Source of the DNA: a virus
Length of the DNA: 30,159 nt
IMG/VR virus record: IMGVR_UViG_3300003702_000017
Location: 8,244-38,402 of that record
Direction: 5' to 3' (one strand)
The notes under the pieces were generated by a model, which ran no database searches, was not told where the DNA came from, and saw nothing but the letters and a program-made list of their open reading frames with translations. Of the stretch, positions 1-8,202 are shown one piece after another; position 1 is the stretch's first letter, and every line of letters starts with the position of its first letter. A program made the position numbers and the translations under genes.

Positions 1-2
1 CA

Positions 3-599
3 TTTGGGGTAGCTGAAGGTATAGAACGTCTTAAACAGTTGGCCGGTATACAAACATTATTAGAAGCAAACATTGAACCTAAAAGTTTAGAACTTCTTGA
101 TCAATGGATTCATGAAATGGGTGAGGATATAGAAGATTCTAATCCTAGTATTAATCATACCGCTTTCTTAAAAAGAATGAAAAAGGATATTATTAATAAT
201 CAGGCTTGGGCTAGTCCAGGACTGATTGACAACAAAGTATTATTGCCATACAAACCTAAAAAAACAGATCCTGATTATATCAAAAATGCTACAGAAGAAG
301 TGTATTGGATTAAACCACAACAGTTGGTTAGTTTAATGAATGATATACATGATCTTTTTATACCTGATGAAGGTGAACCTACTGCTCATGCACCGTTTTA
401 TAAATTTCATGAGTTAGTTAAAGATGAAAAAACATTAGATCCTGCTGTTAAAAATAAACTTGTTCCTCTTAAACAAAAGTATGAGCAAGGTAAATTTGAT
501 TTCGCAGGTCTAAAACAAGCAATGGAAGTTATGACTACATTGGGTGCTCAAAAATGGAAATATGATAAAGTAGAAAGACAAAGTTTAAAAATGGAATGA
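3..599 (+). CDS. 5'-truncated phage protein, probable N-terminal part of a PcfJ-like protein
   Basis: The frame is open from the left edge, so the gene starts outside the window. A TTG at 39 is the first in-frame alternative start, but the upstream codons read as protein and end in an LAGI tag (IERLKQLAGI) like those of two other genes here. The remainder is a charged, helix-rich sequence with no catalytic motif that I recognise. It contains a short HAPFYK motif that recurs as HAPFPK in the gene at 1276. Its stop overlaps the next start (ATG at 596, TGA at 597-599), so the two genes are translationally coupled. The next ORF begins exactly where the conserved half of PcfJ-type proteins begins, so this ORF may be the N-terminal half of the same protein. 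Function is unknown; the PcfJ link rests on context only. Confidence 0.6.
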   Translation, partial: FGVAEGIERLKQLAGIQTLLEANIEPKSLELLDQWIHEMGEDIEDSNPSINHTAFLKRMKKDIINNQAWASPGLIDNKVLLPYKPKKTDPDYIKNATEEVYWIKPQQLVSLMNDIHDLFIPDEGEPTAHAPFYKFHELVKDEKTLDPAVKNKLVPLKQKYEQGKFDFAGLKQAMEVMTTLGAQKWKYDKVERQSLKME

Positions 600-1267
600 T
601 GTGGGTACGTTTAGACTCCCAAGAAGAAATGCACCGCGAAGGCGAAATGATGCAGAATTGCATTAGTGGTTATTGCCCAGTCGGCGAGGGCGTAGATTTA
701 ACTCTAGGATTAAGAGATTTATTTGCCAGAGAAATGGATGGCGAACCAGGTACCGATGATGATGCTTTTGAATGGCTTGCAGGGTGGTTCGAAGAGAATG
801 ATACAGATGTTCAGGATTATATAATGAATCAATTGGATGAACTTGATATTGAGCCTGAACATTGGGACTTTGTAATGGGTATGGACGAAGACGAAGCATT
901 CGACTGGATGTTAGAGCAAATTCTTGATGCCGATACGGACGAAGAAACTGGACTAGTAACTGATGGCCATCTAATTTATAGTTTGCGTGATAAGAATGGA
1001 GAGTCTCATGTAGCTGCAGAATATGATCCAAATGTAGATATGAGTTATATAGAGCCAGAAGAAGCATTAGGCAAACAAAATGAACCACCTGTTGAAAAAT
1101 ATAAACCATATATTGAAAAATTGAATAACTTTTTTCAAGAACATCCTGAAACATTTGGTCCTAAAGGTAACACAAAGGATATGGCATTCCACCCAGATTA
1201 TGATGATGATCGCGAGCATACTGAATCTGCTGATTTAGATCGTATTAAACATTTAGCAGGTATATAA
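596..1267 (+). CDS. PcfJ-like protein, C-terminal half, with a long acidic insertion
   Basis: The start of the protein (WVRLDS, then EGEMMQNCISGYC) matches the PcfJ signature in which an EG..M..C..Y block follows a W-hydrophobic-S stretch. A second family block lies near residues 127-160: IYSLRD, a basic/acidic strand, then GKQNEPP and a Y-P-Y-I helix. In ordinary PcfJ proteins these blocks are roughly ten residues apart, whereas here about 95 very acidic residues separate them. The protein ends in DRIKHLAGI, an LAGI tag shared with other genes in the window. PcfJ was named from a conjugative plasmid; the role of phage copies is not known to me. The start overlaps the previous stop in an ATGATG context with no separate Shine-Dalgarno. 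The family assignment comes from motif reading. Confidence 0.6.
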   Translation: MMWVRLDSQEEMHREGEMMQNCISGYCPVGEGVDLTLGLRDLFAREMDGEPGTDDDAFEWLAGWFEENDTDVQDYIMNQLDELDIEPEHWDFVMGMDEDEAFDWMLEQILDADTDEETGLVTDGHLIYSLRDKNGESHVAAEYDPNVDMSYIEPEEALGKQNEPPVEKYKPYIEKLNNFFQEHPETFGPKGNTKDMAFHPDYDDDREHTESADLDRIKHLAGI

Positions 1268-1270
1268 ATA
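1263..1270 (+). promoter_or_regulatory. Late promoter TATAAATA, leaderless context
   Basis: Exact match to the T4 late promoter octamer. In T4 the octamer covers about -13 to -6, which puts +1 at 1276, the A of the next ATG. No Shine-Dalgarno lies between. Confidence 0.75.
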
Positions 1271-1275
1271 ATATT

Positions 1276-1632
1276 ATGAAAGTTTTTGATTTATTAAATG
1301 AAGCATTAGATGATGAGTTTGGTCAATATATAGTTCGTGACGTGACTCGTCCAGACCATGAATGGTCTGCTGATACTAAAAAAGATGTTATTGATGCTAT
1401 TATGGCAAATGCTATTACAAAATGGCAGGTTATAGAAGCAGGCTCAGATGAAATACTTGCAGATTATCATCATGATTCTATTTTAAATGGTAAAATTACG
1501 CCTAAAGATAAAACATTTAATCGTATACAAGAGTTAATGTTTAATGCTGAAGATGATACACCTGATCATGCACCGTTTCCTAAAGTTAAAGTTGATATGG
1601 AAGTGGTTGATCCGGATCTTGACTTGGAATAA
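1276..1632 (+). CDS. Small late protein with capsid-targeting-like N-terminus
   Basis: A 118-residue acidic protein beginning MKVFDLLNEALDD. The MK..x.L..EA pattern resembles the capsid-targeting sequence of T4 internal head proteins (MKTYQEFIAEA type), which the prohead protease cleaves after (L/I)xE; here the candidate cut would be after LNE at residue 9. The body holds no recognisable domain. HAPFPK near residue 99 repeats HAPFYK of the gene ending at 599, and 13 identical bases underlie the two motifs. A perfect late promoter sits 5 nt before the start codon. The 3' end overlaps the convergent minus-strand gene by 47 bases. A packaged internal head protein is an inference. Confidence 0.65.
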   Translation: MKVFDLLNEALDDEFGQYIVRDVTRPDHEWSADTKKDVIDAIMANAITKWQVIEAGSDEILADYHHDSILNGKITPKDKTFNRIQELMFNAEDDTPDHAPFPKVKVDMEVVDPDLDLE

Positions 1633-2548
1633 TACCATATTCCATATACAATAATGCGTGTCGCATAGGCACTGGTCTAATAATATTTCCATCTTCATCA
1701 AGTGATCTAGCTGTATGTATTGCTTTACTATATGTTAAGTTGCATTTTTCTATTATTGTATCATAATGTTTTTCATATTTACGCCACCAAAAGTCAGTAC
1801 CAAAGTGTTGCATAAATTCTAAACCTATCCATACTTCAGCTATACTAATAAATTTAAAATCATTCATAAGTTTTATAGGTCCATTTTCTCGTTTTCTTGA
1901 ATAACGTAATCCTATACGATGTACATTCATACCAAATGCTTTACTTAATGAAAAAGTTATTGTTTTAATAGCAGGATGATCTACATTAAAGTTAATATTT
2001 CTACAGCAAGGATACCATGCCGCATCAATATGTACAGGTATGTCTAATAGTAAACATCGTTCTAAAATTTCTGGCAGTTCAGGATGGATGTCATTATCGT
2101 AGAATGTAAATGGTGTTGCTATAATTAATACATCTCCAATGTGCAGTGTTTCTACAGTTCGTGTAAAGATATCAGGAAATAATCTATTATGATAAGGATA
2201 GTCTCCATCAAACACAACTATTTTTTTGTTATGCATCATATGAAGTTCATCAAGTTGATTTGTTACGCCAGCACAAATGTCTTTGTCTGGAAATGCCTCT
2301 AATCCAATAAATGAAATTAGTTTATGATTACAAATCCAATTATGCATTTTTTCTTTAAATTGTTCTGTTATTATATTATAATCTTCAGTATCTCTTATTG
2401 TAATAGTTTTATAATTATCAAATCGCATTGTATTATGTAAAGAATTGTGAAATTTATGTACCTCTTTATCAAACATTGGTCGTTTGCGAGATCCTGGTTT
2501 TCTATCTATTAAACTGTTTAATATTTTTATATCTGGTGTAAATGTCAT
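1586..2548 (-). CDS. Fold-type-I PLP-dependent aminotransferase-like enzyme
   Basis: The 320-residue protein follows the class I/II aminotransferase plan. A GVTNQLDEL helix (about residues 94-102) is followed by a strand ending in a D-Y-P-Y turn (about 114-119). A nucleotide-like strand precedes HIDAAWY (residues 173-179), where D175 is the expected pyridine-N partner and Y179 the expected O3' partner. SLSKAFG (residues 200-206) supplies the PLP lysine K203, and R211 follows in the usual SLSK..G..R..G context. The substrate cannot be read from sequence; the length is a little short for the family. It is the last gene of a minus-strand run behind two radical SAM genes, 12 nt after the previous stop. 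Base composition matches the surrounding AT-rich phage DNA, so no recent transfer is evident. No Shine-Dalgarno is visible. Confidence 0.75.
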   Translation of the reverse strand: MTFTPDIKILNSLIDRKPGSRKRPMFDKEVHKFHNSLHNTMRFDNYKTITIRDTEDYNIITEQFKEKMHNWICNHKLISFIGLEAFPDKDICAGVTNQLDELHMMHNKKIVVFDGDYPYHNRLFPDIFTRTVETLHIGDVLIIATPFTFYDNDIHPELPEILERCLLLDIPVHIDAAWYPCCRNINFNVDHPAIKTITFSLSKAFGMNVHRIGLRYSRKRENGPIKLMNDFKFISIAEVWIGLEFMQHFGTDFWWRKYEKHYDTIIEKCNLTYSKAIHTARSLDEDGNIIRPVPMRHALLYMEYGIIPSQDPDQPLPYQL

Positions 2549-2560
2549 TTGTTTTTCTGT

Positions 2561-3988
2561 TTAGGTTGCACGAATTTCTTTTAATTGTTGTTTTAAATAT
2601 GTAACTGTTTTAGCATTAAACGCATAATTAAGATTTTGTAAATGATTATGTAATCGTATATATCTATCAATACGTATTTCCATATTGTTATTTTCAGTAT
2701 GCCAGTGTCCATTATTATCCCATTCAATGTTCCATAAATGACGATCATCATTTAATGGTGCTCCTTCGACAAGATCGCATGGCGGACCGAGAATAACTTT
2801 AACTAGTCCCTTGTCACTTAATGGTTTTATTTCTGTAAAAAAATTATAAGTTTCAAGAAAGTCATCTTCTGTTTCTGTAGGATATCCAATCATCATTAGC
2901 ATTGATATTTTAATATCGTTTTTGTCGCATTGTTCTAATGTATAATATAAATCTTTATTAGTAAAATATTTTTTCATATCTCGTCTTACTTTGTATGATA
3001 CACTTTCAACACCTATTGCTAAATCTAAAAATCCTGCTTTAGCAATATCTTTATATATCTCAGGTGGTAGTTGAGTCTCAGGCCTGCAAATATATTGTGT
3101 ATGACAATGAAAAGGTTTTATATTGTTTGTTTCATAATATGTTATTAGTTCTTTTAATAGGTCATTAAATTGTTTTACATTACCGTTTATTAAGCTATCT
3201 GTAAAGTAAAAATTTCGAATATCATATAATTCGTATTGTGTTGACATTTCGTTAGCAATAGATTTTGGACTTCTATATCTAAATTTAGGCCATTGATAAC
3301 CTATATCGCAAAATGTACATCGTCTAACACATCCACGAGAACCAGTAATATAAAGTATATCAGCACCAAGATCATCTCGTATAGAGGGATCTTTATAATT
3401 TTTTGAATAAATTGAAAAATCGTAATCAGAATAATCAGGAATAGGAACAGAATCTAAATCATTTATTTGAGGTGCCCAGCCATTGATACCAGGATGCTCA
3501 TCTCCTTTTAATAAAGCAAGCATTGCTTCTTCTCCTTCGCCTTTAATAAAAACATCGCATTTTTCTTGTTTTAAAAATCTGTCACCACAATAGTTTGTAT
3601 ATGGGCCTCCTAAAACAATTTTAATTTTTGTATTATGATTTTTAAGTTCGGTACATATTTTTTCACATATGTATAACGAACGTTGTGAAAATAATGACAT
3701 GCCAAACCATGTAGGATTTTCTTTTATAATATATTGTACCCATTCTTTAACATGTGGTTCCATTAATGGATATGATTTATTAAATTGTTCTCGTTGCCTA
3801 AATGTTGTATTAGTGTCAATCCACCATCCAGAATTTTCTGGTCCTACTTTTTCCCATAAATCAATATTCCAATCTACTAAATGACAAGAAAAATTATTTT
3901 GTTGTAACACAGATTTTAAAATCGCAGGGCCAGTAATGGGAGACCGAGTATGTAATCTAGGTAATGTTGCTATAATGCAATCAATCAT
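2561..3988 (-). CDS. Radical SAM protein with cobalamin-binding-like N-terminal domain
   Basis: Residues 1-165 look like the Rossmann-type domain that precedes many radical SAM cores: a DCIIATLPR strand, a VDWNIDLW turn, a KIVLGGPY strand and a GEGEEA segment. The B12-ligating D.H..G motif is not present, so cobalamin binding is doubtful. The radical SAM core follows, with C220, C224 and C227 in GSRGCVRRCTFCDIG for the 4Fe-4S cluster. Further family marks are AIGVES and MMIGYPTE, the latter typical of B12-domain radical SAM and MiaB-like proteins. The reaction is unknown. The start overlaps the end of the upstream twitch radical SAM gene by 8 nt, indicating one operon and coupled translation. 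Confidence 0.85.
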   Translation of the reverse strand: MIDCIIATLPRLHTRSPITGPAILKSVLQQNNFSCHLVDWNIDLWEKVGPENSGWWIDTNTTFRQREQFNKSYPLMEPHVKEWVQYIIKENPTWFGMSLFSQRSLYICEKICTELKNHNTKIKIVLGGPYTNYCGDRFLKQEKCDVFIKGEGEEAMLALLKGDEHPGINGWAPQINDLDSVPIPDYSDYDFSIYSKNYKDPSIRDDLGADILYITGSRGCVRRCTFCDIGYQWPKFRYRSPKSIANEMSTQYELYDIRNFYFTDSLINGNVKQFNDLLKELITYYETNNIKPFHCHTQYICRPETQLPPEIYKDIAKAGFLDLAIGVESVSYKVRRDMKKYFTNKDLYYTLEQCDKNDIKISMLMMIGYPTETEDDFLETYNFFTEIKPLSDKGLVKVILGPPCDLVEGAPLNDDRHLWNIEWDNNGHWHTENNNMEIRIDRYIRLHNHLQNLNYAFNAKTVTYLKQQLKEIRAT

Positions 3989-5216
3989 TGTTTTCTTCTG
4001 TGTATGTATTAATTATATCTGCGATATATTTATGTTCGTCTTGTATATTAAATTTGCGAACAGTATTCATCCAATTGGTAAATTCTATAAATGATTCATA
4101 ACGATTATACGAATCATCATCTTTGTTTATTACTAGAAATGCACTATCTATATTAAAAATTATATTTTTTATGCTTTGTAATTCGATTGAAGGAATAATA
4201 AATGCACTTTTTTGAATTTCTTCTATTATTGTTTTAAATATTGTGTTTTGATGTTGGTTCAATAATAAGTTAGCACACAGGTATGGTTGTATTGCAGGAT
4301 AGATGCTTATATTATTTTGACTAAAAATATTGTTTTGATATTTTGAAAAGTAATTAATAGTATCTATTATATTTCCAACATTGTATATGCTTAAAACAAA
4401 GTTAATTCCAAGTACAGAAATACTTGGATGGTTTAATAATAGTTGAAAGTTTTTGTCTATGTTACTAAAGTTTGTTCCTCGGATCCATTCATATGTTTTA
4501 CCTATGCCATCAATGCTGGCAAAAATTTCTATATCTTTTAGTTTGCTAAATGTTTCAAGAGTTTTTTTGGTTATTGTTGTAATGTTGCTAACCATTCTTA
4601 TTTTTAGAGTTGGTTTAACATTACTAATTTTATCTAGAAATGTTAAGCAGTTTTTATCGTATAATGGTTCTCCACCTTTAATAATTAATAGTTCTAAGTC
4701 GTTTATATTGTCTAAAATTGATTCAAGTACTTCTTTTTGTAGAACAACTGGCTTGAATTGATTATAGTCATAGTGTGTTTTTAATGCATTGAGTGCTTTT
4801 TGCGGCATAGATTTTTCTTGTTGATGCCAATGTGAACTATGAATGCTGTTACACATAACACATCCTAAATTACATTGATTGCTAAAACTAATATCAAGAT
4901 ATTTAATTTTTGGTGTAAGATCTTCTGGTAATCGCTTTCGAGACATTGCATATTTAATTCGTTTACTTTCAAGATTGTGTTGTTCTCTACTATAACAATA
5001 TTTGCAAGCATTAATATATTCATCGTTAAGCATCTTTTCTCTAATCTCTTTTATACGCTCACCATAGAATATGTTTTCTATTGTAGTAGTCGATTCTGTA
5101 AAGTCGTGTAGACTGTGGTCTGCCTCATCAGACCAAACAGGGCATAATTGAGCATGACCTCGTGGGTCAATTGTAATACCATCAAAGGGTATATAACAGA
5201 AATGTTTCTTATTCAT
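3981..5216 (-). CDS. Twitch-type radical SAM protein
   Basis: I place the start at the ATG at 5216 (MNKKHFCYIPFDG), because the longer frame to 5282 adds a low-complexity segment that would run through the promoter region. From this start the protein has 411 residues. The N-terminal auxiliary cluster domain has C7, C25, C71 and C74 (CKYC), arranged as in twitch/SPASM-like proteins but placed ahead of the core. The radical SAM cluster residues are C115, C119 and C122 (QCNLGCVMC), followed by a KGGEPLYD strand that contacts SAM. Such proteins modify peptides, sugars or small molecules; the substrate is not deducible. It is the first gene of the three-gene cassette and diverges from gp32 across about 130 bases. 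Confidence 0.85.
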   Translation of the reverse strand: MNKKHFCYIPFDGITIDPRGHAQLCPVWSDEADHSLHDFTESTTTIENIFYGERIKEIREKMLNDEYINACKYCYSREQHNLESKRIKYAMSRKRLPEDLTPKIKYLDISFSNQCNLGCVMCNSIHSSHWHQQEKSMPQKALNALKTHYDYNQFKPVVLQKEVLESILDNINDLELLIIKGGEPLYDKNCLTFLDKISNVKPTLKIRMVSNITTITKKTLETFSKLKDIEIFASIDGIGKTYEWIRGTNFSNIDKNFQLLLNHPSISVLGINFVLSIYNVGNIIDTINYFSKYQNNIFSQNNISIYPAIQPYLCANLLLNQHQNTIFKTIIEEIQKSAFIIPSIELQSIKNIIFNIDSAFLVINKDDDSYNRYESFIEFTNWMNTVRKFNIQDEHKYIADIINTYTEENND

Positions 5217-5267
5217 ATATTGATATGTGATAAATACATATATAATATATTTATTGTAATTTTTTAC

Positions 5268-5296
5268 TTGACAATTGTACACATAGGCATTATAAT
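5268..5296 (+). promoter_or_regulatory. Sigma70-like promoter of gp32
   Basis: TTGACA (5268-5273), a 17-nt spacer and TATAAT (5291-5296). The expected start near 5303 gives a leader of about 46 nt ending in an AAAGGAG ribosome binding site. On the other strand TTGTCA overlaps the same -35 region and could serve the divergent radical SAM genes, but that reading is weaker. Confidence 0.8.
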
Positions 5297-5348
5297 ATAA
5301 ACATTGGTATAATAATATACTAATTTAGGCTAATAAAGGAGAACTAAT

Positions 5349-6311
5349 ATGGCTACATTGGCAGAATTAAGGGCAAAACTCGCGGCACAAGACCAGCGCC
5401 AAGCTGGATCTCGCGAAACAGATAACGCAATTTATACGTTTTGGAATATTCCTAACGATACTACAGCAACATTGCGATTCTTACCAGACGCAGAACAGAG
5501 TAATACATTCTTTTGGCAAGAACGACAAATGATTCGGATGCCTTTTCCGGGTATAAAAGGACAAGACGAAGCAAAAGCAGTTACGGTAAATGTACCGTGT
5601 ACTGAGATGTGGGGAGAAACTTGTCCAGTACATGCTGAAATTCGACCGTGGTTTAAAGATCCGACACTTGAAGATATTGCACGTAAATATTGGAAAAAGC
5701 GTTCATATATTTTCCAAGGACTTGTTATAAATGATCCGCTCGGTGAAGAATCACCGCCAGAAAATCCAATTCGTCGGTTTGTTATCAATCCGTCGATATA
5801 TAAGATTATTAAAGCAGCTTTGATGGATCCTGATATGGAAAATCTACCAACAGATTATGTTAATGGTACTGATTTCCGTCTTACTAAAACACAGAAAGGT
5901 CAGTATGCTGATTATTCAACATCAAATTGGGCACGACGTGAGCGTGGTTTATCAGAGGATGAACTTGAAGCAGTAGAAACCAATGGGTTGTATACTTTAA
6001 GTGATTATCTTCCAAAGAAACCATCCGCTGATGGTGTAAAGATAATTTACGAAATAGCATCAGTTGATGGCGAATTGTATGATCCTGATAAATGGAGCGA
6101 TTGGTATAGGCCGTTTGGTGTTTCGGCATCCTCAACAAGTACTTCAGTTTCAACAGAGGGTACTGTATCAGCTAAACCTGCAAGTGTTCCTATTGAAACA
6201 GAGGTTGTGAAAACAACAACTGATGATACTTCTACCAATTCTGGTAGTGCAGATGCTCAAGATATACTTGCAATGATTCGAGATCGTGCAAAAGCAAAAG
6301 ATACTGCTTAA
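5349..6311 (+). CDS. 32: gp32-like single-stranded DNA-binding protein
   Basis: T4 gp32 coats ssDNA and organises replication, recombination and repair. The N-terminus (LAELRAKLAAQ) is the short basic helix used for cooperative self-association. The OB-fold core follows, with a zinc-type CTEMWGETCPVH motif (C84, C92, H95) and the marker PWFKDPTLEDIARKYWKKR. T4 uses one His and three Cys at the equivalent site, so one ligand here is uncertain. Residues 250-295 form a Ser/Thr-rich linker to a short charged C-terminal tail that would bind partner proteins. Length is near T4 gp32 (301 aa). A strong promoter and AAAGGAG precede it, a hairpin follows, and UvsX comes next, as expected for a middle-expressed recombination block. 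Codons are more G+C-rich than in most neighbours, consistent with high expression. Confidence 0.93.
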   Translation: MATLAELRAKLAAQDQRQAGSRETDNAIYTFWNIPNDTTATLRFLPDAEQSNTFFWQERQMIRMPFPGIKGQDEAKAVTVNVPCTEMWGETCPVHAEIRPWFKDPTLEDIARKYWKKRSYIFQGLVINDPLGEESPPENPIRRFVINPSIYKIIKAALMDPDMENLPTDYVNGTDFRLTKTQKGQYADYSTSNWARRERGLSEDELEAVETNGLYTLSDYLPKKPSADGVKIIYEIASVDGELYDPDKWSDWYRPFGVSASSTSTSVSTEGTVSAKPASVPIETEVVKTTTDDTSTNSGSADAQDILAMIRDRAKAKDTA

Positions 6312-6324
6312 TATCTTTTATATA

Positions 6325-6344
6325 AGGAGGGGGCAACCCCTCCT
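6325..6344 (+). terminator. Hairpin after gp32, probable attenuating terminator
   Basis: An 8-bp stem (AGGAGGGG with CCCCTCCT) closed by a GCAA tetraloop, followed by only four T's before the uvsX leader. Partial read-through into uvsX is likely. Confidence 0.7.
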
Positions 6345-6363
6345 ATTTTCTGGAGGATAGATA

Positions 6364-7440
6364 ATGGTAAAACCATATGACTTTTCAAAATTAAGAAAAA
6401 GTTTAACAAAAAATATTGATGGATTAAGTTTAGGATTTCATGATCCTAAAGATTGGATTAGTACTGGCAGTTATGCATTGAATTATCTTATTAGTGGAGA
6501 TTTTTATAAAGGTGTCCCATTAGGACGAGTAACGATGTTTGCAGGAATGTCAGGAAGTGGTAAGAGTTTAATTGCAAGTGGTAATCTAGCAAGCAACGCT
6601 CAGAAAGCTGGGTGTTTTGTTGTTATGATGGATAGTGAAAATGCATTAGATACCGATTGGTTACAGGCACTTGGTGTAGATACAAGTGAAGAAAAATTAT
6701 TAAAAATTGGTGTTTCAATGATAGATGATGTTGCTAAAACATTATCAGAATTCCTTAAAGGATATAGGGAAGAAAATGAAGAAACTGATTATGAGGATTG
6801 TCCAAAAGTAGTCATTATTATTGATAGTTTAGGTATGTTGTTATCGCCTACAGATGTTAAACAATTTGAGGCCGGCGATTTAAAAGGTGATTTAGGACGT
6901 AAACCTAAAGCACTTACAGCATTGATTCGTAATACTGTTAATAGTATTGCTCCTTATCCAATAGGACTTATAGTGACCAATCACACTTATGCATCGCAGG
7001 ATATGTTTGATCCTGATGATAAAATTAGTGGCGGTGCAGGATTTGTGTATGCTTCATCTATTGTAGTTGCTATGAGGCTTCTGAAGTTAAAAGAAGACGA
7101 AGAAGGTAATAAAATTACACAAGTTCGAGGTATTAGAGCTGCGTGTAAAGTTATGAAAAGTAGGTTTTCAAAACCATTTGAAGCAGTTCAAATTAAAATA
7201 CCATACGAATCTGGTATGGATGCGTACTCGGGTTTAGTAGATTTGTTTGAAAAATCTGGTGACTTTGTTAAGAAAGGCAATAAATTAGTTTATATTGATT
7301 CAGCTGGTAATGAACATAGTTATTTTAGGAAAGGATGGAATGCCGAAACACTCGAACTGGTCCTTCAAGATAAGGTAAATGATGAAGTATTTTCATCAAT
7401 AAATGAAGAATTAGTATCAGAAGAAATAATAGAAGATTAG
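6364..7440 (+). CDS. uvsX: UvsX RecA-like recombinase
   Basis: UvsX is the T4 strand-exchange ATPase; it forms filaments on ssDNA with UvsY and gp32 and drives recombination-dependent replication. The 358-residue protein has Walker A GMSGSGKS (residues 61-68), a MMDSENALD strand (about 88-96) holding the catalytic acidic residue, Walker B VVIIID (149-154), and a LIVTNHTY strand near residues 202-209, followed by a D-D-K-ISGGAGFVYASS loop. The C-terminus is acidic, as in T4 UvsX. Length is close to T4 UvsX (about 390 aa). GGAG lies upstream of the start. It follows gp32 in the same direction and is followed by the small acidic gene and the probable UvsY. Confidence 0.95.
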   Translation: MVKPYDFSKLRKSLTKNIDGLSLGFHDPKDWISTGSYALNYLISGDFYKGVPLGRVTMFAGMSGSGKSLIASGNLASNAQKAGCFVVMMDSENALDTDWLQALGVDTSEEKLLKIGVSMIDDVAKTLSEFLKGYREENEETDYEDCPKVVIIIDSLGMLLSPTDVKQFEAGDLKGDLGRKPKALTALIRNTVNSIAPYPIGLIVTNHTYASQDMFDPDDKISGGAGFVYASSIVVAMRLLKLKEDEEGNKITQVRGIRAACKVMKSRFSKPFEAVQIKIPYESGMDAYSGLVDLFEKSGDFVKKGNKLVYIDSAGNEHSYFRKGWNAETLELVLQDKVNDEVFSSINEELVSEEIIED

Positions 7441-7478
7441 GTAAATATCAAAATTACTTATATGTTGGAGAATAGTAG

Positions 7479-7697
7479 ATGGATATTAGTCCTGAGACAT
7501 TAATAGAAATATGGAATATGATGAAAAATTATATTCCTAAAAAAGAAAGACTTGATGCGGCAGCTACCCTTCTTAATTATTATGATGCTAATGGTGACAT
7601 TGAAGATTTTAGAGGTTTAGAAGGACATGATTCAAGTATAGATACTGTGTTAAGTGAAGAATATTTTGAAGAAGAAGAGGAAGAAGAAGATTTTTAA
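7479..7697 (+). CDS. Small acidic protein between uvsX and uvsY-like gene
   Basis: A 72-residue protein: an N-terminal helical region (SPETLIEIWNMMKNYIPKKER) and a central DANGD-containing helix pair end in a run of glutamates (about residues 62-70). No known domain is recognised. The position between recombinase and mediator genes, with the stop overlapping the next start (TAATG), suggests a role in or near the recombination complex. The acidic tail could mimic DNA or contact gp32/UvsX; that is inference. TTGGAG, 8 nt before the ATG, supports this start. Confidence 0.7.
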   Translation: MDISPETLIEIWNMMKNYIPKKERLDAAATLLNYYDANGDIEDFRGLEGHDSSIDTVLSEEYFEEEEEEEDF

Positions 7698-8182
7698 TGG
7701 CGTCTTGGTATCAACAAGTTGTTAACAATATTGCTGTATTGCCTGATTGTATAGATTCTTTTGAAGAGCAGTTCGAAGAAGCACGATCAGAAGTTAAATT
7801 TAGTGGTAGTATAGAAAAAGCATCCAGTGCTATTCCTGCAATTGTGCAATTACGATTTTCACAATTACAAGAAATTGAAGCAATCTTAGAACATCTAAAT
7901 ATTCATTTACGAAAATTAAGAGCACAAGTTTTTAAAAAGTATTTAGAAAATTATAATAGACAATTAAGTTCTAGAGATGCTCAAGCATATGTTGATGGTG
8001 AACAAATAATTGTAAATCAAACAGAATTAATTAATGAGTTTGGATTATTAAGAAATCAGTTTTTAGGAATATTAAAAGCATTGGAAGCAAAGCAATTTCA
8101 GATTAATAATATTGTAAAATTGCGAGTTGCTGGTCTTGAAGATTCCGAAATTAATATGTTTTATGGTAATCCGAATAAGTAA
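7697..8182 (+). CDS. uvsY: Probable UvsY-like recombination mediator
   Basis: T4 UvsY loads UvsX onto gp32-coated ssDNA. This 161-residue, mostly helical protein has the UvsY-type layout: an N-terminal helix, a basic segment around residues 75-95 (LRKLRAQVFKKYLENYNRQL), a spacer, and a C-terminal helix in which an LLRNQFLGILKALE stretch leads to QINNIVKLRVAGLED. T4 UvsY is 137 aa. The position two genes after uvsX, with start overlapping the preceding stop (TAATG), supports the call. UvsY proteins diverge strongly, so position and architecture carry more weight than single residues. Confidence 0.6.
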   Translation: MASWYQQVVNNIAVLPDCIDSFEEQFEEARSEVKFSGSIEKASSAIPAIVQLRFSQLQEIEAILEHLNIHLRKLRAQVFKKYLENYNRQLSSRDAQAYVDGEQIIVNQTELINEFGLLRNQFLGILKALEAKQFQINNIVKLRVAGLEDSEINMFYGNPNK

Positions 8183-8202
8183 TAGAAATATGTAATTTAG
8201 TG

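Noticed and set aside
663-1154. 163-codon ORF on the minus strand
   Set aside because: Antisense to the acidic insertion of the PcfJ-like gene; the His/Leu/Gln-rich product has no motif.
5217-5282. 22-codon N-terminal extension of the twitch radical SAM gene
   Set aside because: It would read through the divergent promoter region, and the extension is low complexity; the conserved protein begins at 5216.
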